A stretch of DNA of 48,723 nt from Candidatus Thalassarchaeaceae archaeon (GCA_030751995.1 JASMFB010000004.1:1-48723), one strand, 5' to 3'. Positions 1-9,098 are shown, counted from the first letter of the stretch. The notes: generated from the letters alone by a model not told the origin. Translations and numbers: made by a program.

Positions 1-460
1 TCCCGATGTTGCGCTAGAACGCATTCACGTAGCACGTGCTTACAACTCATCACATCAGATGCTGTTGGTTGATGAGATTCAGCGAGCTTCAAAAAGCATT
101 GAAGTCAAACTAATCATCGTAGATTCATTGATTGCACATTTCCGTGCTGAATTCCTTGGTCGTGGTATGTTGGAAGATCGCAAACAAAAATTGAACCTAC
201 TCGTGAAGGAACTCAAGAAATTGGCCGATGTTAACAATGCGTTGGTTCTCGTGACAAACCAGGTTATGTCGAAGCCCGATGCAATGTGGGGAGATCCGAC
301 CAAACCAGTGGGCGGACACGTGGTGGGCCACGCCTCCACCTTCCGCATTTATCTCAAGAAGTCCAAAGCAGGCTCGAGAATTGCCCGCCTAATTGACTCT
401 CCAAATCTGCCTGAAGGCGAAGCCAAGTTCTTCGTCACAGCAGAAGGTCTGCGCGATTGA
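1..460 (+). CDS. radA: DNA repair and recombination protein RadA, C-terminal part
   Basis: The open frame enters from the left edge (first full codon at base 2) and ends with TGA at 458-460, so only about 152 C-terminal residues are present. RadA is the archaeal RecA/Rad51 recombinase that forms filaments on single-stranded DNA and drives strand exchange. The visible part begins with the RadA-like stretch [17 protein letters not shown]. It contains the Walker B strand ([15 protein letters not shown]), the L2 region with [20 protein letters not shown], and the end of the ATPase core ([19 protein letters not shown]) where the [11 protein letters not shown] loop is typical of archaeal RadA. An internal ATG at 59 is not the real start because homologous sequence continues upstream of it. 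It is convergent with the oligopeptidase gene that follows; a strong hairpin lies in the gap. Confidence 0.95.
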   Translation, partial: PDVALERIHVARAYNSSHQMLLVDEIQRASKSIEVKLIIVDSLIAHFRAEFLGRGMLEDRKQKLNLLVKELKKLADVNNALVLVTNQVMSKPDAMWGDPTKPVGGHVVGHASTFRIYLKKSKAGSRIARLIDSPNLPEGEAKFFVTAEGLRD

Positions 461-477
461 GTGCAGGCCTGTGGCTT

Positions 478-514
478 CGACGGCACCGGTTCTTCCCATC
501 CGCCGGTGCCGTCG
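478..514. terminator. 12-bp hairpin between convergent genes
   Basis: A perfect inverted repeat: CGACGGCACCGG at 478-489 pairs with CCGGTGCCGTCG at 503-514, with a 13-base loop. It fills the 63-base gap between the stop codons of radA (plus) and the M3 peptidase (minus), so it could act on both transcripts as a terminator or 3'-end stabiliser. There is no long T tract, which archaeal terminators normally use, so the terminator role is inferred from position. It differs from the leader hairpins elsewhere by its longer stem and loop. Confidence 0.6.
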
Positions 515-523
515 GCGCTACAA

Positions 524-2206
524 TCAAGCTGGAAGTGTGGACAGTTCGTCTCTCACAGCATCGATGAGCCCTTGGACGGTTGATTGACCTAGATCGAATT
601 TCATCCCACCAGCTTCAAACAGGTTTGGCAATGGGCGGGAACCCCCTAACCGCATGGCGGTTGCATAGTTAGCCAACGCCTCCTCTGGATTGGCCCTATA
701 CTGCAACCACATCTGCAATGCGCCGAGTTGAGCAATTCCATATTCGATGTAATAGAATGGATATGAGAACAGGTGCAGCTGCTTTTGCCACCCAACCTTT
801 CTCCAATCTTCAAATCCCGACCAATCCAAGTCTGAACCGAATCTTTCACCGAGTTCCAACCACTTTGCGTGTCTTTGTTCTCGAGAGTGTCCAGGGGTCG
901 TGTACACCCAGTGCTGAAATGCATCAATAGTTGCAATCCATGGGAGGATTGAGACGATACCTTCCAAATGCAATCTGATTGCTCGTTGCGCATCTTCCTG
1001 TGAATAGAACTCATCGAGGAATTCATGCGTCAATAATTCCATCGACATCGATGCGACTTCACAGAACTCCAATGGTGCACTGCGATAATCGACTAAGGGT
1101 AAATCGTCTGCGTAGATGGAATGGAAGGCGTGACCTGCTTCATGAACCATGGTTTCAAGGTCGCGCTGAAGACCGGTTGCATTCATGAAAATGAATGGCT
1201 TTCGACTATGATCACGTTGTAATTGATATCCACCCGGTGCCTTCCCTTTTCGACTATCGAGATCTAGGCTGGTCCCATCACGAAGGCTGTCAAAAAACCC
1301 TCCGAGTTCAGGTGACAACCTCTGGAACATTCGACTGGTCCCTTCCACCATCTCTTCGACTTCAGTAAATGGGCGTAGGGGCTCTCTCCCCTGCACATCA
1401 TGCCCTAGGTCCCACATTCGTAGGGATTCAAGCCCCAACGTCTCGCACCGTTCTTCATCCACATCTCTCATCAGAGGGACACAAATGCTGCCAACTGCGT
1501 CTTGGAATGCCTCACAATCAGCGGGCGTGTAGTCAAATCGATGCTTTGCATCGAAGACGTAATCTCGATAGTTCGAATATCCTGCATTTTGAGCAATCTC
1601 ATGGCGCAGTGCAATCATCGAATCGTAGAGTTCGTCAATCTCTTCCGCATCTTGGAACCGTCGCTTTCCCACGGTTGTGTATGCATTTTCTCTAACCTCT
1701 CGGTTATTGACCTGTAGATATTTCCCCATTTGTTGCATGGTTCGTTCCTCGCCATCAAATTCGACCATCATCGACCCGCAAATCTCGTTGTAGCGTTGAC
1801 CGAGTTTGGTAAGTTCAGTTCCCAATGGAATATTTTCTTCTCTGAACAGTGACAAATCCATTCTAGTATCACGCAGTAGCACGTTGTATTCATCTTGGTC
1901 GAGATCATTTGCATATGGGCTGTCGGCCAATTTTCGATTCAATAGATCGGACATCTTAGCCAATTCTGGCTCAACATTCTCGACGAATTCAAGGTAGGCC
2001 TGTTTGATCTCTTCATTCTCAGTATCACATGTCATGTTGACATAGAGCATCGAACCCGCTTCGCCAACATATGCATCGAATCGCCCCAACTCCATCAACC
2101 AAGTTTCGAGCGCATCTGCAGAATCAATCCCAGCATCGAGAAAATTCTGGTAATGCGGTTCTAATTCTGGCCAACTTGTTGCATCGAGCCCCTCGAAAGA
2201 AGCCAT
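524..2206 (-). CDS. M3-family oligoendopeptidase (PepF-like)
   Basis: This 560-residue protein is a cytoplasmic zinc metallopeptidase of family M3, which trims short peptides. The zinc motif HEAGH is at residues 355-359 (MVHEAGHAFHSIYADDLP), and the third ligand is probably E384 in LEFCEVASMSMELL. Length and the helical N-terminal half match PepF/oligoendopeptidase F-type enzymes (about 560-600 residues). No signal peptide is visible. The ATG at 2204-2206 is preceded by the strong ribosome site GAGGTGA at 2211-2217, which overlaps the end of the upstream zinc-protein gene, so translation is probably coupled. It is the last gene of a minus-strand run hel308 - cgi121-like - small zinc protein - pepF. 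A role in recycling peptides from extracellular proteolysis fits the window but is inference. Confidence 0.9.
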   Translation of the reverse strand: MASFEGLDATSWPELEPHYQNFLDAGIDSADALETWLMELGRFDAYVGEAGSMLYVNMTCDTENEEIKQAYLEFVENVEPELAKMSDLLNRKLADSPYANDLDQDEYNVLLRDTRMDLSLFREENIPLGTELTKLGQRYNEICGSMMVEFDGEERTMQQMGKYLQVNNREVRENAYTTVGKRRFQDAEEIDELYDSMIALRHEIAQNAGYSNYRDYVFDAKHRFDYTPADCEAFQDAVGSICVPLMRDVDEERCETLGLESLRMWDLGHDVQGREPLRPFTEVEEMVEGTSRMFQRLSPELGGFFDSLRDGTSLDLDSRKGKAPGGYQLQRDHSRKPFIFMNATGLQRDLETMVHEAGHAFHSIYADDLPLVDYRSAPLEFCEVASMSMELLTHEFLDEFYSQEDAQRAIRLHLEGIVSILPWIATIDAFQHWVYTTPGHSREQRHAKWLELGERFGSDLDWSGFEDWRKVGWQKQLHLFSYPFYYIEYGIAQLGALQMWLQYRANPEEALANYATAMRLGGSRPLPNLFEAGGMKFDLGQSTVQGLIDAVRDELSTLPA

Positions 2207-2210
2207 TTAT

Positions 2211-2217
2211 TCACCTC
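2211..2217 (-). promoter_or_regulatory. Shine-Dalgarno site of the M3 peptidase
   Basis: GAGGTGA on the minus strand, four bases before the ATG at 2206, matches the archaeal anti-SD consensus GGAGGTGA. It fixes the start codon and overlaps the upstream stop codon (TGA, 2216-2218). Confidence 0.75.
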
Positions 2218-2530
2218 AGGGATTGTTCACACGGTTTCCTTGCGAACGAACCGATTTCGGTCCGTCCGACAACCCGTTCTCGTCCCAAGCCTGCTTCTGA
2301 CATCGCCATACTTCAACCTCGGCCTCGACTTTCTCGATGATAGCGTCCATCTCAGGGTGTTCTGGATTGACACGTGCGGTCCAGCATGCCAAACAGAATC
2401 GCTCCCTATCCACATCGACGAAATTCATCGGTGTGCATTGAATTCCACAGTCTGCGCACTTGCGCCAAGCATGATGCTTCGCCATAATTCGTGACGGAAC
2501 ATCGAAGCCATAAGGCGTTTCGCCAAGCAT
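2216..2530 (-). CDS. small zinc-binding protein, function unknown
   Basis: About 104 residues if translation starts at the ATG at 2528-2530; a TTG at 2539 and an ATG at 2485 are alternatives. Two CxxC pairs (KCADCG and FCLACW), about 25 residues apart, suggest a treble-clef or zinc-ribbon fold that binds one zinc ion. After them comes a charged, probably helical segment (DAIIEKVEAEVEVWRCQKQAW) and a basic tail. I do not recognise the family. It lies 12 bases after the Cgi121-like gene, and its stop overlaps the ribosome site of the M3 peptidase, so it belongs to the hel308 operon. A nucleic-acid or protein-binding adaptor is possible but not shown. Confidence 0.6.
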   Translation of the reverse strand: MLGETPYGFDVPSRIMAKHHAWRKCADCGIQCTPMNFVDVDRERFCLACWTARVNPEHPEMDAIIEKVEAEVEVWRCQKQAWDENGLSDGPKSVRSQGNRVNNP

Positions 2531-2542
2531 TTTCTTCAATAA

Positions 2543-3103
2543 TCAATGGAAATCCGCCAACGCAATATGAGCCAGTGCCGAACGTTCAATCGAATCATGG
2601 TCTGCTGATTGACCATTCTCTATCTGAAGTTCTAGACGCTGAACACTCTCTTCAAGTGGAATTGGAGCATGTGGTAGCAGTTTCGCATCGAGTACTCGCA
2701 TCAATCGATCCGCTTCTTTGTCCAGTGCAAATCGATCCAGAGTGGGCCAATTCATTTCTGAGATGGTGCTGTTGACAAACTCTGGGAGATAGACTAGCCA
2801 TGCCGTCCGATCGCCCTTTGCCAACCCAGCTCTCTCAAATCCGATTCGAATCTGGTGTGTTCCTGCAATAAGTCGAATGAATTCAACATCGAGGCCATTT
2901 GCACGCATATTGGAATTCGCATGTCGCGAACCAAGTCCGAGCCAAGCTGTCCACAACTGTTTGTCACTTACAGCAGCGGGGCCACCCAGGAGCAGCCACC
3001 GCTCATCATTTCGCCATTCAAGAAAAGTTGCCACTAATTTTTCAGAATCCGAAACTGGGTCTGTCAGTGCCATGCCCCAGCAAGGATAAGGGGTACGGGA
3101 CAT
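2543..3103 (-). CDS. KEOPS subunit Cgi121-like protein (probable)
   Basis: About 186 residues from the ATG at 3101-3103; an in-frame ATG at 3128-3130, one base overlapping the hel308 stop (TGATG), would give 195. The central segment IAGTHQIRIGFERAGLAKGD resembles the Cgi121 core (GtrQI..A....G...g), followed by a hydrophobic strand (TAWLVYLPEF). Cgi121 is the small subunit of KEOPS, which makes the tRNA modification t6A, and recruits tRNA by its 3' end. The C-terminal half has helices and an EESVQRLELQIENGQ stretch. A gene of this family next to Hel308 helicase is, from memory, also seen in haloarchaea, which supports the call. Sequence similarity is modest, so the assignment is tentative. 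Confidence 0.55.
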   Translation of the reverse strand: MSRTPYPCWGMALTDPVSDSEKLVATFLEWRNDERWLLLGGPAAVSDKQLWTAWLGLGSRHANSNMRANGLDVEFIRLIAGTHQIRIGFERAGLAKGDRTAWLVYLPEFVNSTISEMNWPTLDRFALDKEADRLMRVLDAKLLPHAPIPLEESVQRLELQIENGQSADHDSIERSALAHIALADFH

Positions 3104-3110
3104 GAATTGA

Positions 3111-3124
3111 GGGGAGCGCTCCCC
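3111..3124. promoter_or_regulatory. 14-bp perfect palindrome at hel308/cgi121 junction
   Basis: GGGGAGCGCTCCCC is a perfect palindrome, and the flanks ATTGA / TCATCAAT add imperfect pairing around 3107-3130. It sits between the hel308 stop and the internal ATG at 3103, so it would be the leader of the Cgi121-like gene if that ATG is used. Confidence 0.5.
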
Positions 3125-3129
3125 CCTCA

Positions 3130-5682
3130 TCAATCGGTCGGCCGACGACCGCGGGTCTGTATGGCTCTATCAGCCGCTTGCATGATGTTCTGAACCAATA
3201 GGGGACTCCAACCTCGTTCATCGGCGAGTTTCTGAGCCGATTTCTTTGTGATTCTACAAATTTCCAGTGGTGTTCTGTATCCATGATTCGCCAATGTTCG
3301 AGCGCGGACACGACCCACACCACGAATCGATATGAGTGCCAACAGATCCTCCTTACAACCGTTGGATACACGATGTCGCATGACATCGAGCATCTCGAGT
3401 AGATCGATATCCGAATCGGTGAGCGCAGAATCGATTTCGTCATCGTTGGCACAGATTTGTCGTGTAGCATTCATCAACCAATCTGCATGATCAACGCGAA
3501 CTCTGAGGTCCCCTGGTGCGACCCCCATTTCCTTTTCAATTTCCCTCAGAGAATTTTCTTCAATCCATTGACTGAGTGTCCATGCACTCTTAGCAAGACT
3601 TTCCGCCTCTGGCATGAATCCGAGTGTGTTTAGTTCGTGACCATCCAACAAAATCTGGTCCGACATCGCATTCACTTTCATCGTCATCATCTGCATCTGC
3701 TTTCCAGTTGGCCAAAGTGGCGGGAAATCTGGAGTACAAGCGATTAGATGGAGCAGGGTCCAAGGAGAGATTGAACGATCCTCGATAATGCGACATAGAA
3801 TCTTTCGTGCTTTACGGAGGCCTTCCCGAAGAATCAGTCCGGACAATGGGTCAAGATACAGTCGACTGACTCGTTCACCGAATGGAGTGGCCGCATATGT
3901 CATGGCCAGAGAATCTGGAATGACATCCTTTGGCTCGGACTCACTCAATTCGCCAGCTTTCTGAAAACCTATGACAGCGGGACGTTTCGGTCGTGGTGCA
4001 GGTTCCACATAATCTACGAATTCCACTCCATCGATTGATTGTGCACTCTGTGCCCATTGCGGCATTTCATCGTCCCATTCTTCTTCTGCTTCTGTTGGAG
4101 TCATCTCTGCGAGGCGTTCAAGCACGGCGGGATCTTCCCCTGTTCTCGTGATAAATCGATGTGTAGTTAGCCAAGAGATGATTTCATCGATTCGTCCTTG
4201 CAACCAATCGTTTTCCACACCATAGCCTAGGAAGGTTTGTTGAAAGAATCGCCCGAGTGAATCTCGGTCACGCTGACCACCCGTGGCGATTGCAGCGAGT
4301 ACATGTGTGCGCATGGCAGGTTCTGCTGCCAGTTTCGATTCAACCGGCTCTGGATCCTGTTCAAAATACAATTCCGATATTTCATCGGCGTGATCTAAGT
4401 GTCTTGCAATTAGCCATGCATCTCCTACCGTATCATATCGAGGCCGACCCGCACGTCCGAGCATCTGGTGAACTTCCATTCGTGGCAATGGACGACTCAA
4501 ACCATCCTCCCATCGCGACAGATCACGTACGATAACGCGTCGTGCGGGTAGATTGACACCGGCAGCGAGCGTTGGTGTTGCACAAATTGCAAACAATATC
4601 CGTTCTCGAAACGCTGTTTCGATGATACGGCGCTGACTCGCTGTCAAACCTGCATGATGGAAGGCAACCCCTCCTCGCAATGCTTCAGCGAGCCGTTCAC
4701 CCATCATTGTGGATTCTTCGCTACCTTCGATATTTCGGGCCACCTCAGCTAGAGCAGTCAGACGAGATTCAACATCCAATCCTTCCGGCGCATCTTCTGG
4801 GGTTTTGAGCCAAGATTGCATACGCTTGAACATCCAATCGCCGAGTTTTGACGCACTTCCTTCCGCATAGCGTCTCGTTCCACGAAAAATGAGTACTTGT
4901 CCAGAATCATGGATGGTTGAAATCAAAACATTTCGAAGGTCATCACTCTCGTCTGGTAGTTCAAATGGTGGAGGGAGTTCCATATCTTCTCCACCTGGGC
5001 CAACTTGCAATCGAGGCTCCACTAGGCCATTGCATACTGTCCCATATCGAAGAATCACTGGTCGCCATTTCGATTCGATGCTTTCAGCGTTAAGCCATTC
5101 TGCAATTTCCTTGGCGTTACCAACTGTCGCAGACAATGCAAGAATCTGTGCTTCTGGCCTTTCATGTTTCACGCGAGCGAGATTGACTTCCATAGTTGGC
5201 CCCCGACTCCGATCGTGAATGAGATGTACTTCGTCAGCAACGACAATGCTTACCTGACTCAGAAAGTCGTTTTTATTGCGCATTAGGGAATCAAATTTTT
5301 CACTGGTTGCAACGATAATGTCTGCTTCATCTAAAGACACCGTTTCACCCGATCTGTCGCCAATCGCCATGCCGACGGATAGCCCAAGAAGGTCACCGGC
5401 TTGACGCAATTCATCGACCTTTTCCGCTGCGAGAGCCTTGAGTGGAACCAGATAGAATGCACGACTTCCTGGTGAATCTACGAGTAGCCGCTGTAGAATT
5501 GCCAGATATGCAACCAAACTTTTTCCGCTAGCGGTTGGAATAGCCAATAACAGATTTTGTCCAGAGAGTGCAATTGGCATAGCTTCGGCCTGTGGAGGGT
5601 GGAGCCGTTCGATTCCCCACACTTCGACGAGAAGTTTGACCACATCAGGTGGTAGGTCGAGTTCCCGCACGTCTTCGACCAT
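3130..5682 (-). CDS. hel308: ATP-dependent DNA helicase Hel308
   Basis: Hel308 is an archaeal superfamily 2, Ski2-like 3'-5' helicase that acts at stalled replication forks. From the ATG at 5680-5682 the protein has 850 residues. Seen in order: a Q-motif-like HPPQAEAM, Walker A AIPTASGKS (about residues 47-55), motif Ia VPLKALAAEKV, DEVH box (150-153), motif III LSATVG, motif V ATPTLAAGVNLPARRVI, motif VI QMLGRAGRPRYD, then the winged-helix, ratchet and a C-terminal HhH region (ISIRGVGRVRARTLANHGY). The frame stays open to a TTG at 5769, but that would overlap the divergent gene's ATG at 5769, so the internal ATG is preferred; it leaves an 86-base divergent promoter gap. It heads a four-gene minus-strand operon. 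Confidence 0.93.
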   Translation of the reverse strand: MVEDVRELDLPPDVVKLLVEVWGIERLHPPQAEAMPIALSGQNLLLAIPTASGKSLVAYLAILQRLLVDSPGSRAFYLVPLKALAAEKVDELRQAGDLLGLSVGMAIGDRSGETVSLDEADIIVATSEKFDSLMRNKNDFLSQVSIVVADEVHLIHDRSRGPTMEVNLARVKHERPEAQILALSATVGNAKEIAEWLNAESIESKWRPVILRYGTVCNGLVEPRLQVGPGGEDMELPPPFELPDESDDLRNVLISTIHDSGQVLIFRGTRRYAEGSASKLGDWMFKRMQSWLKTPEDAPEGLDVESRLTALAEVARNIEGSEESTMMGERLAEALRGGVAFHHAGLTASQRRIIETAFRERILFAICATPTLAAGVNLPARRVIVRDLSRWEDGLSRPLPRMEVHQMLGRAGRPRYDTVGDAWLIARHLDHADEISELYFEQDPEPVESKLAAEPAMRTHVLAAIATGGQRDRDSLGRFFQQTFLGYGVENDWLQGRIDEIISWLTTHRFITRTGEDPAVLERLAEMTPTEAEEEWDDEMPQWAQSAQSIDGVEFVDYVEPAPRPKRPAVIGFQKAGELSESEPKDVIPDSLAMTYAATPFGERVSRLYLDPLSGLILREGLRKARKILCRIIEDRSISPWTLLHLIACTPDFPPLWPTGKQMQMMTMKVNAMSDQILLDGHELNTLGFMPEAESLAKSAWTLSQWIEENSLREIEKEMGVAPGDLRVRVDHADWLMNATRQICANDDEIDSALTDSDIDLLEMLDVMRHRVSNGCKEDLLALISIRGVGRVRARTLANHGYRTPLEICRITKKSAQKLADERGWSPLLVQNIMQAADRAIQTRGRRPTD

Positions 5683-5768
5683 GGGCGACGACCAGCGTTC
5701 ACCGCCCAAAAGGATAGGGGTGTAAAGCCGCGGAAGTGTGAAGTGCTCCCACAGGTTAAGCAGGTGCA

Positions 5769-6506
5769 ATGGCGAGTGATGGTGGCGCAGAGAATGAGTT
5801 GGCTTCCCGGCTCGCTCTCTTCGACGATGAACCAGATATCAACGACTGGTTCGAGGTGGCACTAGGCGCTGCCATGATTACAATGGGATTGCATCAATTG
5901 TTCAACCCCGGGGGCCTGTTTGAAACGGGCGTCATGCAATGGCTCGGTGCAGCCGTCGTCGCAATGGGATTCATTCTGCTTGGTCATGGCATCAAGGATA
6001 TGTTGCTGAAAGAGGTTAGGACTTCGATTGTGCGCCTGGATATGGATGACGACGGCGACAGTATAGATTACGGCTTAATTCGCGATGTTTTATTGCATCC
6101 CGACAAGTATCAACAACTTCTCTATGACGCTTATGAGATGGCGTATGCTGATGGCATTCTCACCGATGAAGAAATGGAAGAACTCAGCGCCCTAGCCCGT
6201 GTATTGCAAGTCCCAGAGCGAAGTGCTGCTCGAATGGCAACTCGTGCGGCGATTGAATCTGCATTGGCGGATGACCACGTCTCGGAGGCCGAGCTTGACC
6301 TGATTGTAGGTGCCGCCCGCCCACTCGGACTCGGTGATGAACAATTGGCCCGCATTGTCGAAGCCCTTCGCGATCACAACCTCGACTCTGAAGAACGCAC
6401 TATGCTCGATGAGATGCTCGGTTCGATTCCAGAGGAGGATGACGACAAAGATGATGACGGAATCCCTGATGATTTAGAACACCATATCGACACTGAAGAA
6501 GAGTGA
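5769..6506 (+). CDS. membrane protein with TerB-like domain
   Basis: The 245-residue protein has two transmembrane helices (about residues 27-50 and 57-77: VALGAAMITMGLHQLF and WLGAAVVAMGFILLG), then an all-helical TerB-like domain (about 110-210) with the repeat pattern AYADGILTDEEMEELSALA and ALADDHVSEAELDLIVGAA. The tail is acidic (PEEDDDKDDDGIPDDLEHH) and resembles a single thrombospondin type 3 calcium repeat. TerB-like domains are metal-binding modules found in stress-linked membrane complexes; the substrate here is unknown. The weak ribosome site AGGTG lies just before the ATG. It is divergent from hel308 and its stop is one base from the stop of the convergent gene at 6508. Confidence 0.7.
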   Translation: MASDGGAENELASRLALFDDEPDINDWFEVALGAAMITMGLHQLFNPGGLFETGVMQWLGAAVVAMGFILLGHGIKDMLLKEVRTSIVRLDMDDDGDSIDYGLIRDVLLHPDKYQQLLYDAYEMAYADGILTDEEMEELSALARVLQVPERSAARMATRAAIESALADDHVSEAELDLIVGAARPLGLGDEQLARIVEALRDHNLDSEERTMLDEMLGSIPEEDDDKDDDGIPDDLEHHIDTEEE

Positions 6507-6507
6507 C

Positions 6508-8490
6508 TTAACGACTCAGAACTTCTTCTGCCAGTGCCATTCCTTGCGCGCGTCGCTCTTTCTCGACAAAGCCTGCACTAACCAATATCAACAGCCCGAG
6601 CCAAGCCACCCAGAAATCGTAGGGGATGAGCCCATTGGAGGAGTTGATGCCCCCGGGTGCGATGAGATCATTTGCATAGAGAATATTGGGTCTAATCGAG
6701 AGTTCCATAGCATCTATTCCACAATCACAGAATGATACTGAGAGCAATTCTGGCTTGACCGCTCCAGTGACTTGATTCCAATCATCGGCAGACATGGAAT
6801 CTGGCCTGCTGGTCCAAGCGGGCGCACTTAGAGACCCCAGCCCGGGATCTGCCACCATCTGCCAATCGATATGGAGAACATCTCCACGTGGCTCTTCATC
6901 GACAATGAGTAACGCTTCAAGTAACAATAAATCAAGTGCTAGAAGTCGGCCTGAGCGAAGAATGAACCTCACTTCGTTATCTGCGGATAGTCGACCATCG
7001 TTCAATTTGCCGAACACCCATCGATCCAAGTCAACCCCATCGAGTTCTGCAGCGACAATTTGCCACCTCCCATCCCCCAGAGGATGCACGGACTCAATGG
7101 TCAGCATAAGTTGCAATCTTTCACCGGGTGCAATCCCTAAGAATCCACCATACCATTGTGGTCCGAATTCACCTTCATCATCATTGATTACACCTTGATA
7201 CACACGTTCCAATCGTTGTTCAATAAGTTCATCAAAAGTCATTTCACCGGGATTCGGTGATTCGTTTGAAATCGATACAGCTGGGGAAATTATGCCTCCA
7301 AATAATAGCAGAATAATCGAGAGTGGTAGCAAGAATCGTGGCAACCATGGTGATGACAAAGGCATGAGATATCCAACAATTGCAACAAATATTCCGATGG
7401 CTGCAACCGCCATCGTGAACAAACCAGCACCATCGGTCTCACTGGATTTCTCCACTTGCCCAACATGGGAGGTTCCTGCATCCCATGTCGCTTCTCCAGT
7501 GAATTCTGAAGGCGTCGTACTGCCTACACCCAACATCGATTGCGAACCGATGAAACTGTAGGTTTGGAAGTGACCCTCCTCTCCAGTCCAACACAGCGTG
7601 TGCTCTCCATTATTCGGCTCAGCCCAACGGAATTCATTGACTACGATATCGCCTTCAAATCGCGTCCGAATCTCAGGTGTGTTTTCAGAATCCCCTTCTT
7701 CATCCCAGAATTCTGGGACGATATGTGCTTGTTCAACCTCTAGTGGAGTCGCATCCCAAGAGATTGTCACAGTCAGTGCACTCAGATGTTCATCGACATC
7801 AAATCGAAAGCAGTCGACATCAGAATCCATCAATCCCCCGAATGTGGTAGCACCGACAAGTGTTATCGAGCGAGGTTCAGTCAAGCTGGTGGGCTCATCC
7901 GTGTTAGCGGCTTGCGCATCAATGCTCCATTCAATTGGCAACTCAATGTTTGAATCTCCAGCAAGATGCAATTCCCATGTCACTGGTTGATTGATTTCGA
8001 AAGTAATGCGTAATAGCACCTGATCTAGGGGAGACAGGATTCGCCCATTTGCAATATTGAGATCACTATTTTCCAACACATATGGGTTCTGATTTCCCGG
8101 TGAAGCACTGGGGGCTGAGAGCGTCCACGAATTAGTCGAAGGTCCGAGAATCAATTCCACATCCAAATCCGGTCTTGTGGCCCCTGTACCATCCTCTTGA
8201 ATTCTGAAATCAATGGTCATGGATTCGATGAGACCGGGCAGAAGACTGACACTGGTTTGGTCCGGCCTCATCGGGAATTCTAGGGTCACAGTCACCGGTT
8301 GCAAGGGATTTGCATCGCGTTCTTCCTCGCTCAACACCGCATCTCCAACCGCATCCTGTGACAAGGAACAATCATCGTTTGAGCAAACGAGATTCAGCGT
8401 CTGATGTTCGGTCGACAAATCGGCTGCAACTTGTGGACTCATTGACAAGAAAATCAAGGTTAGGGCGATGAGCCAAACTCTGCACCCCAT
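6508..8490 (-). CDS. secreted/membrane protein of unknown function
   Basis: About 660 residues from the ATG at 8488-8490 (a TTG at 8508 would add six residues). The N-terminus is a signal peptide (CRVWLIALTLIFLSMSPQVA, then AADLS). About 330 residues of beta-rich extracellular sequence follow, with PPC- or jellyroll-like strands (ITLVGATTFGGLMDSDVDCF, DGEHTLCWTGEEGHF type). The middle has two or three transmembrane helices (FTMAVAAIGIFVAIVGYLMP and FLLPLSIILLLFGGIISP), then a second soluble domain and a last helix near the C-terminus (FWVAWLGLLILVSAGFV) ending in a basic stop-transfer (EKERR). I do not recognise a family. It is 24 bases downstream of the SprT-like gene on the same strand, so probably co-transcribed with it. 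Confidence 0.7.
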   Translation of the reverse strand: MGCRVWLIALTLIFLSMSPQVAADLSTEHQTLNLVCSNDDCSLSQDAVGDAVLSEEERDANPLQPVTVTLEFPMRPDQTSVSLLPGLIESMTIDFRIQEDGTGATRPDLDVELILGPSTNSWTLSAPSASPGNQNPYVLENSDLNIANGRILSPLDQVLLRITFEINQPVTWELHLAGDSNIELPIEWSIDAQAANTDEPTSLTEPRSITLVGATTFGGLMDSDVDCFRFDVDEHLSALTVTISWDATPLEVEQAHIVPEFWDEEGDSENTPEIRTRFEGDIVVNEFRWAEPNNGEHTLCWTGEEGHFQTYSFIGSQSMLGVGSTTPSEFTGEATWDAGTSHVGQVEKSSETDGAGLFTMAVAAIGIFVAIVGYLMPLSSPWLPRFLLPLSIILLLFGGIISPAVSISNESPNPGEMTFDELIEQRLERVYQGVINDDEGEFGPQWYGGFLGIAPGERLQLMLTIESVHPLGDGRWQIVAAELDGVDLDRWVFGKLNDGRLSADNEVRFILRSGRLLALDLLLLEALLIVDEEPRGDVLHIDWQMVADPGLGSLSAPAWTSRPDSMSADDWNQVTGAVKPELLSVSFCDCGIDAMELSIRPNILYANDLIAPGGINSSNGLIPYDFWVAWLGLLILVSAGFVEKERRAQGMALAEEVLSR

Positions 8491-8514
8491 GTCCTTAGGT
8501 TGGGGCAATGATGC

Positions 8515-9054
8515 TTAGGCCTTCGGCTTCACCGCTTCGGCCTTCACATCGACCAAAGCGATGCTACATTGTCGACAACGATACCGCCCTTTCCCACGTC
8601 GATTTCTTGCATATTCCTTTGCGCACTGAGGACAGGTCCACAACCATTTTGCCGCTCTGTTTCGGAGATGTTTACCGAATGATTTTCCCATCGATCTCGC
8701 CTCTTCATCGGGCCACAATGCCTCAAGATTTCGAAATGTTTTGTCGTGACCTGCAAATCCAAGAGCATGCAGATATTCGTGGTAGAGTAGGAATGCGGCA
8801 TAACGTTGCCAATCATCTGCGAGAGCCGCGGGATGCACGTCGACGCATCGAACATCCTCTGGCCCTGAAATCTCTGATTTTCTTATGCCCTTCTGGTATC
8901 GACAGACAGCGTGGAGTCGGGTGGCATCTCTGCGAAGTCTCCCGAGTGGAATATTTTCCAATTCTTCAACTGGTAATAGGCTAAGTTGGGGGATTTGGCG
9001 CATCGTTGTCACAACGGTCTTGGCAATTTCTGCCAGAACCACTTCATCCTCCAT
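8515..9054 (-). CDS. SprT-like zinc metalloprotease
   Basis: This 179-residue protein has the SprT/Spartan layout: a gluzincin motif HEYLH at residues 92-96, with H103 in GFAGHDKTF as the likely third ligand, then a C-terminal zinc ribbon formed by C141/C144 (TCPQCA) and C160/C163 (RCRQCS). In eukaryotes Spartan, which shares this domain, digests proteins cross-linked to DNA; in prokaryotes the role is less certain. The tail is short, basic and lacks a PCNA-binding motif that I can see. The gene is divergent from the CARDB protein, with a 100-base gap holding a GC-rich hairpin. The downstream gene on the same strand encodes an unrelated membrane protein. Confidence 0.85.
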   Translation of the reverse strand: MEDEVVLAEIAKTVVTTMRQIPQLSLLPVEELENIPLGRLRRDATRLHAVCRYQKGIRKSEISGPEDVRCVDVHPAALADDWQRYAAFLLYHEYLHALGFAGHDKTFRNLEALWPDEEARSMGKSFGKHLRNRAAKWLWTCPQCAKEYARNRRGKGRYRCRQCSIALVDVKAEAVKPKA

Positions 9055-9098
9055 GCCTCTTCCTCAACCTCGCCGTTCATCAACCTGACCGAAGATTT

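Noticed and set aside
646-1026. 126-residue frame inside the M3 peptidase gene
   Set aside because: Same strand, different frame, no recognisable domain; the peptidase frame carries HEAGH and family motifs.
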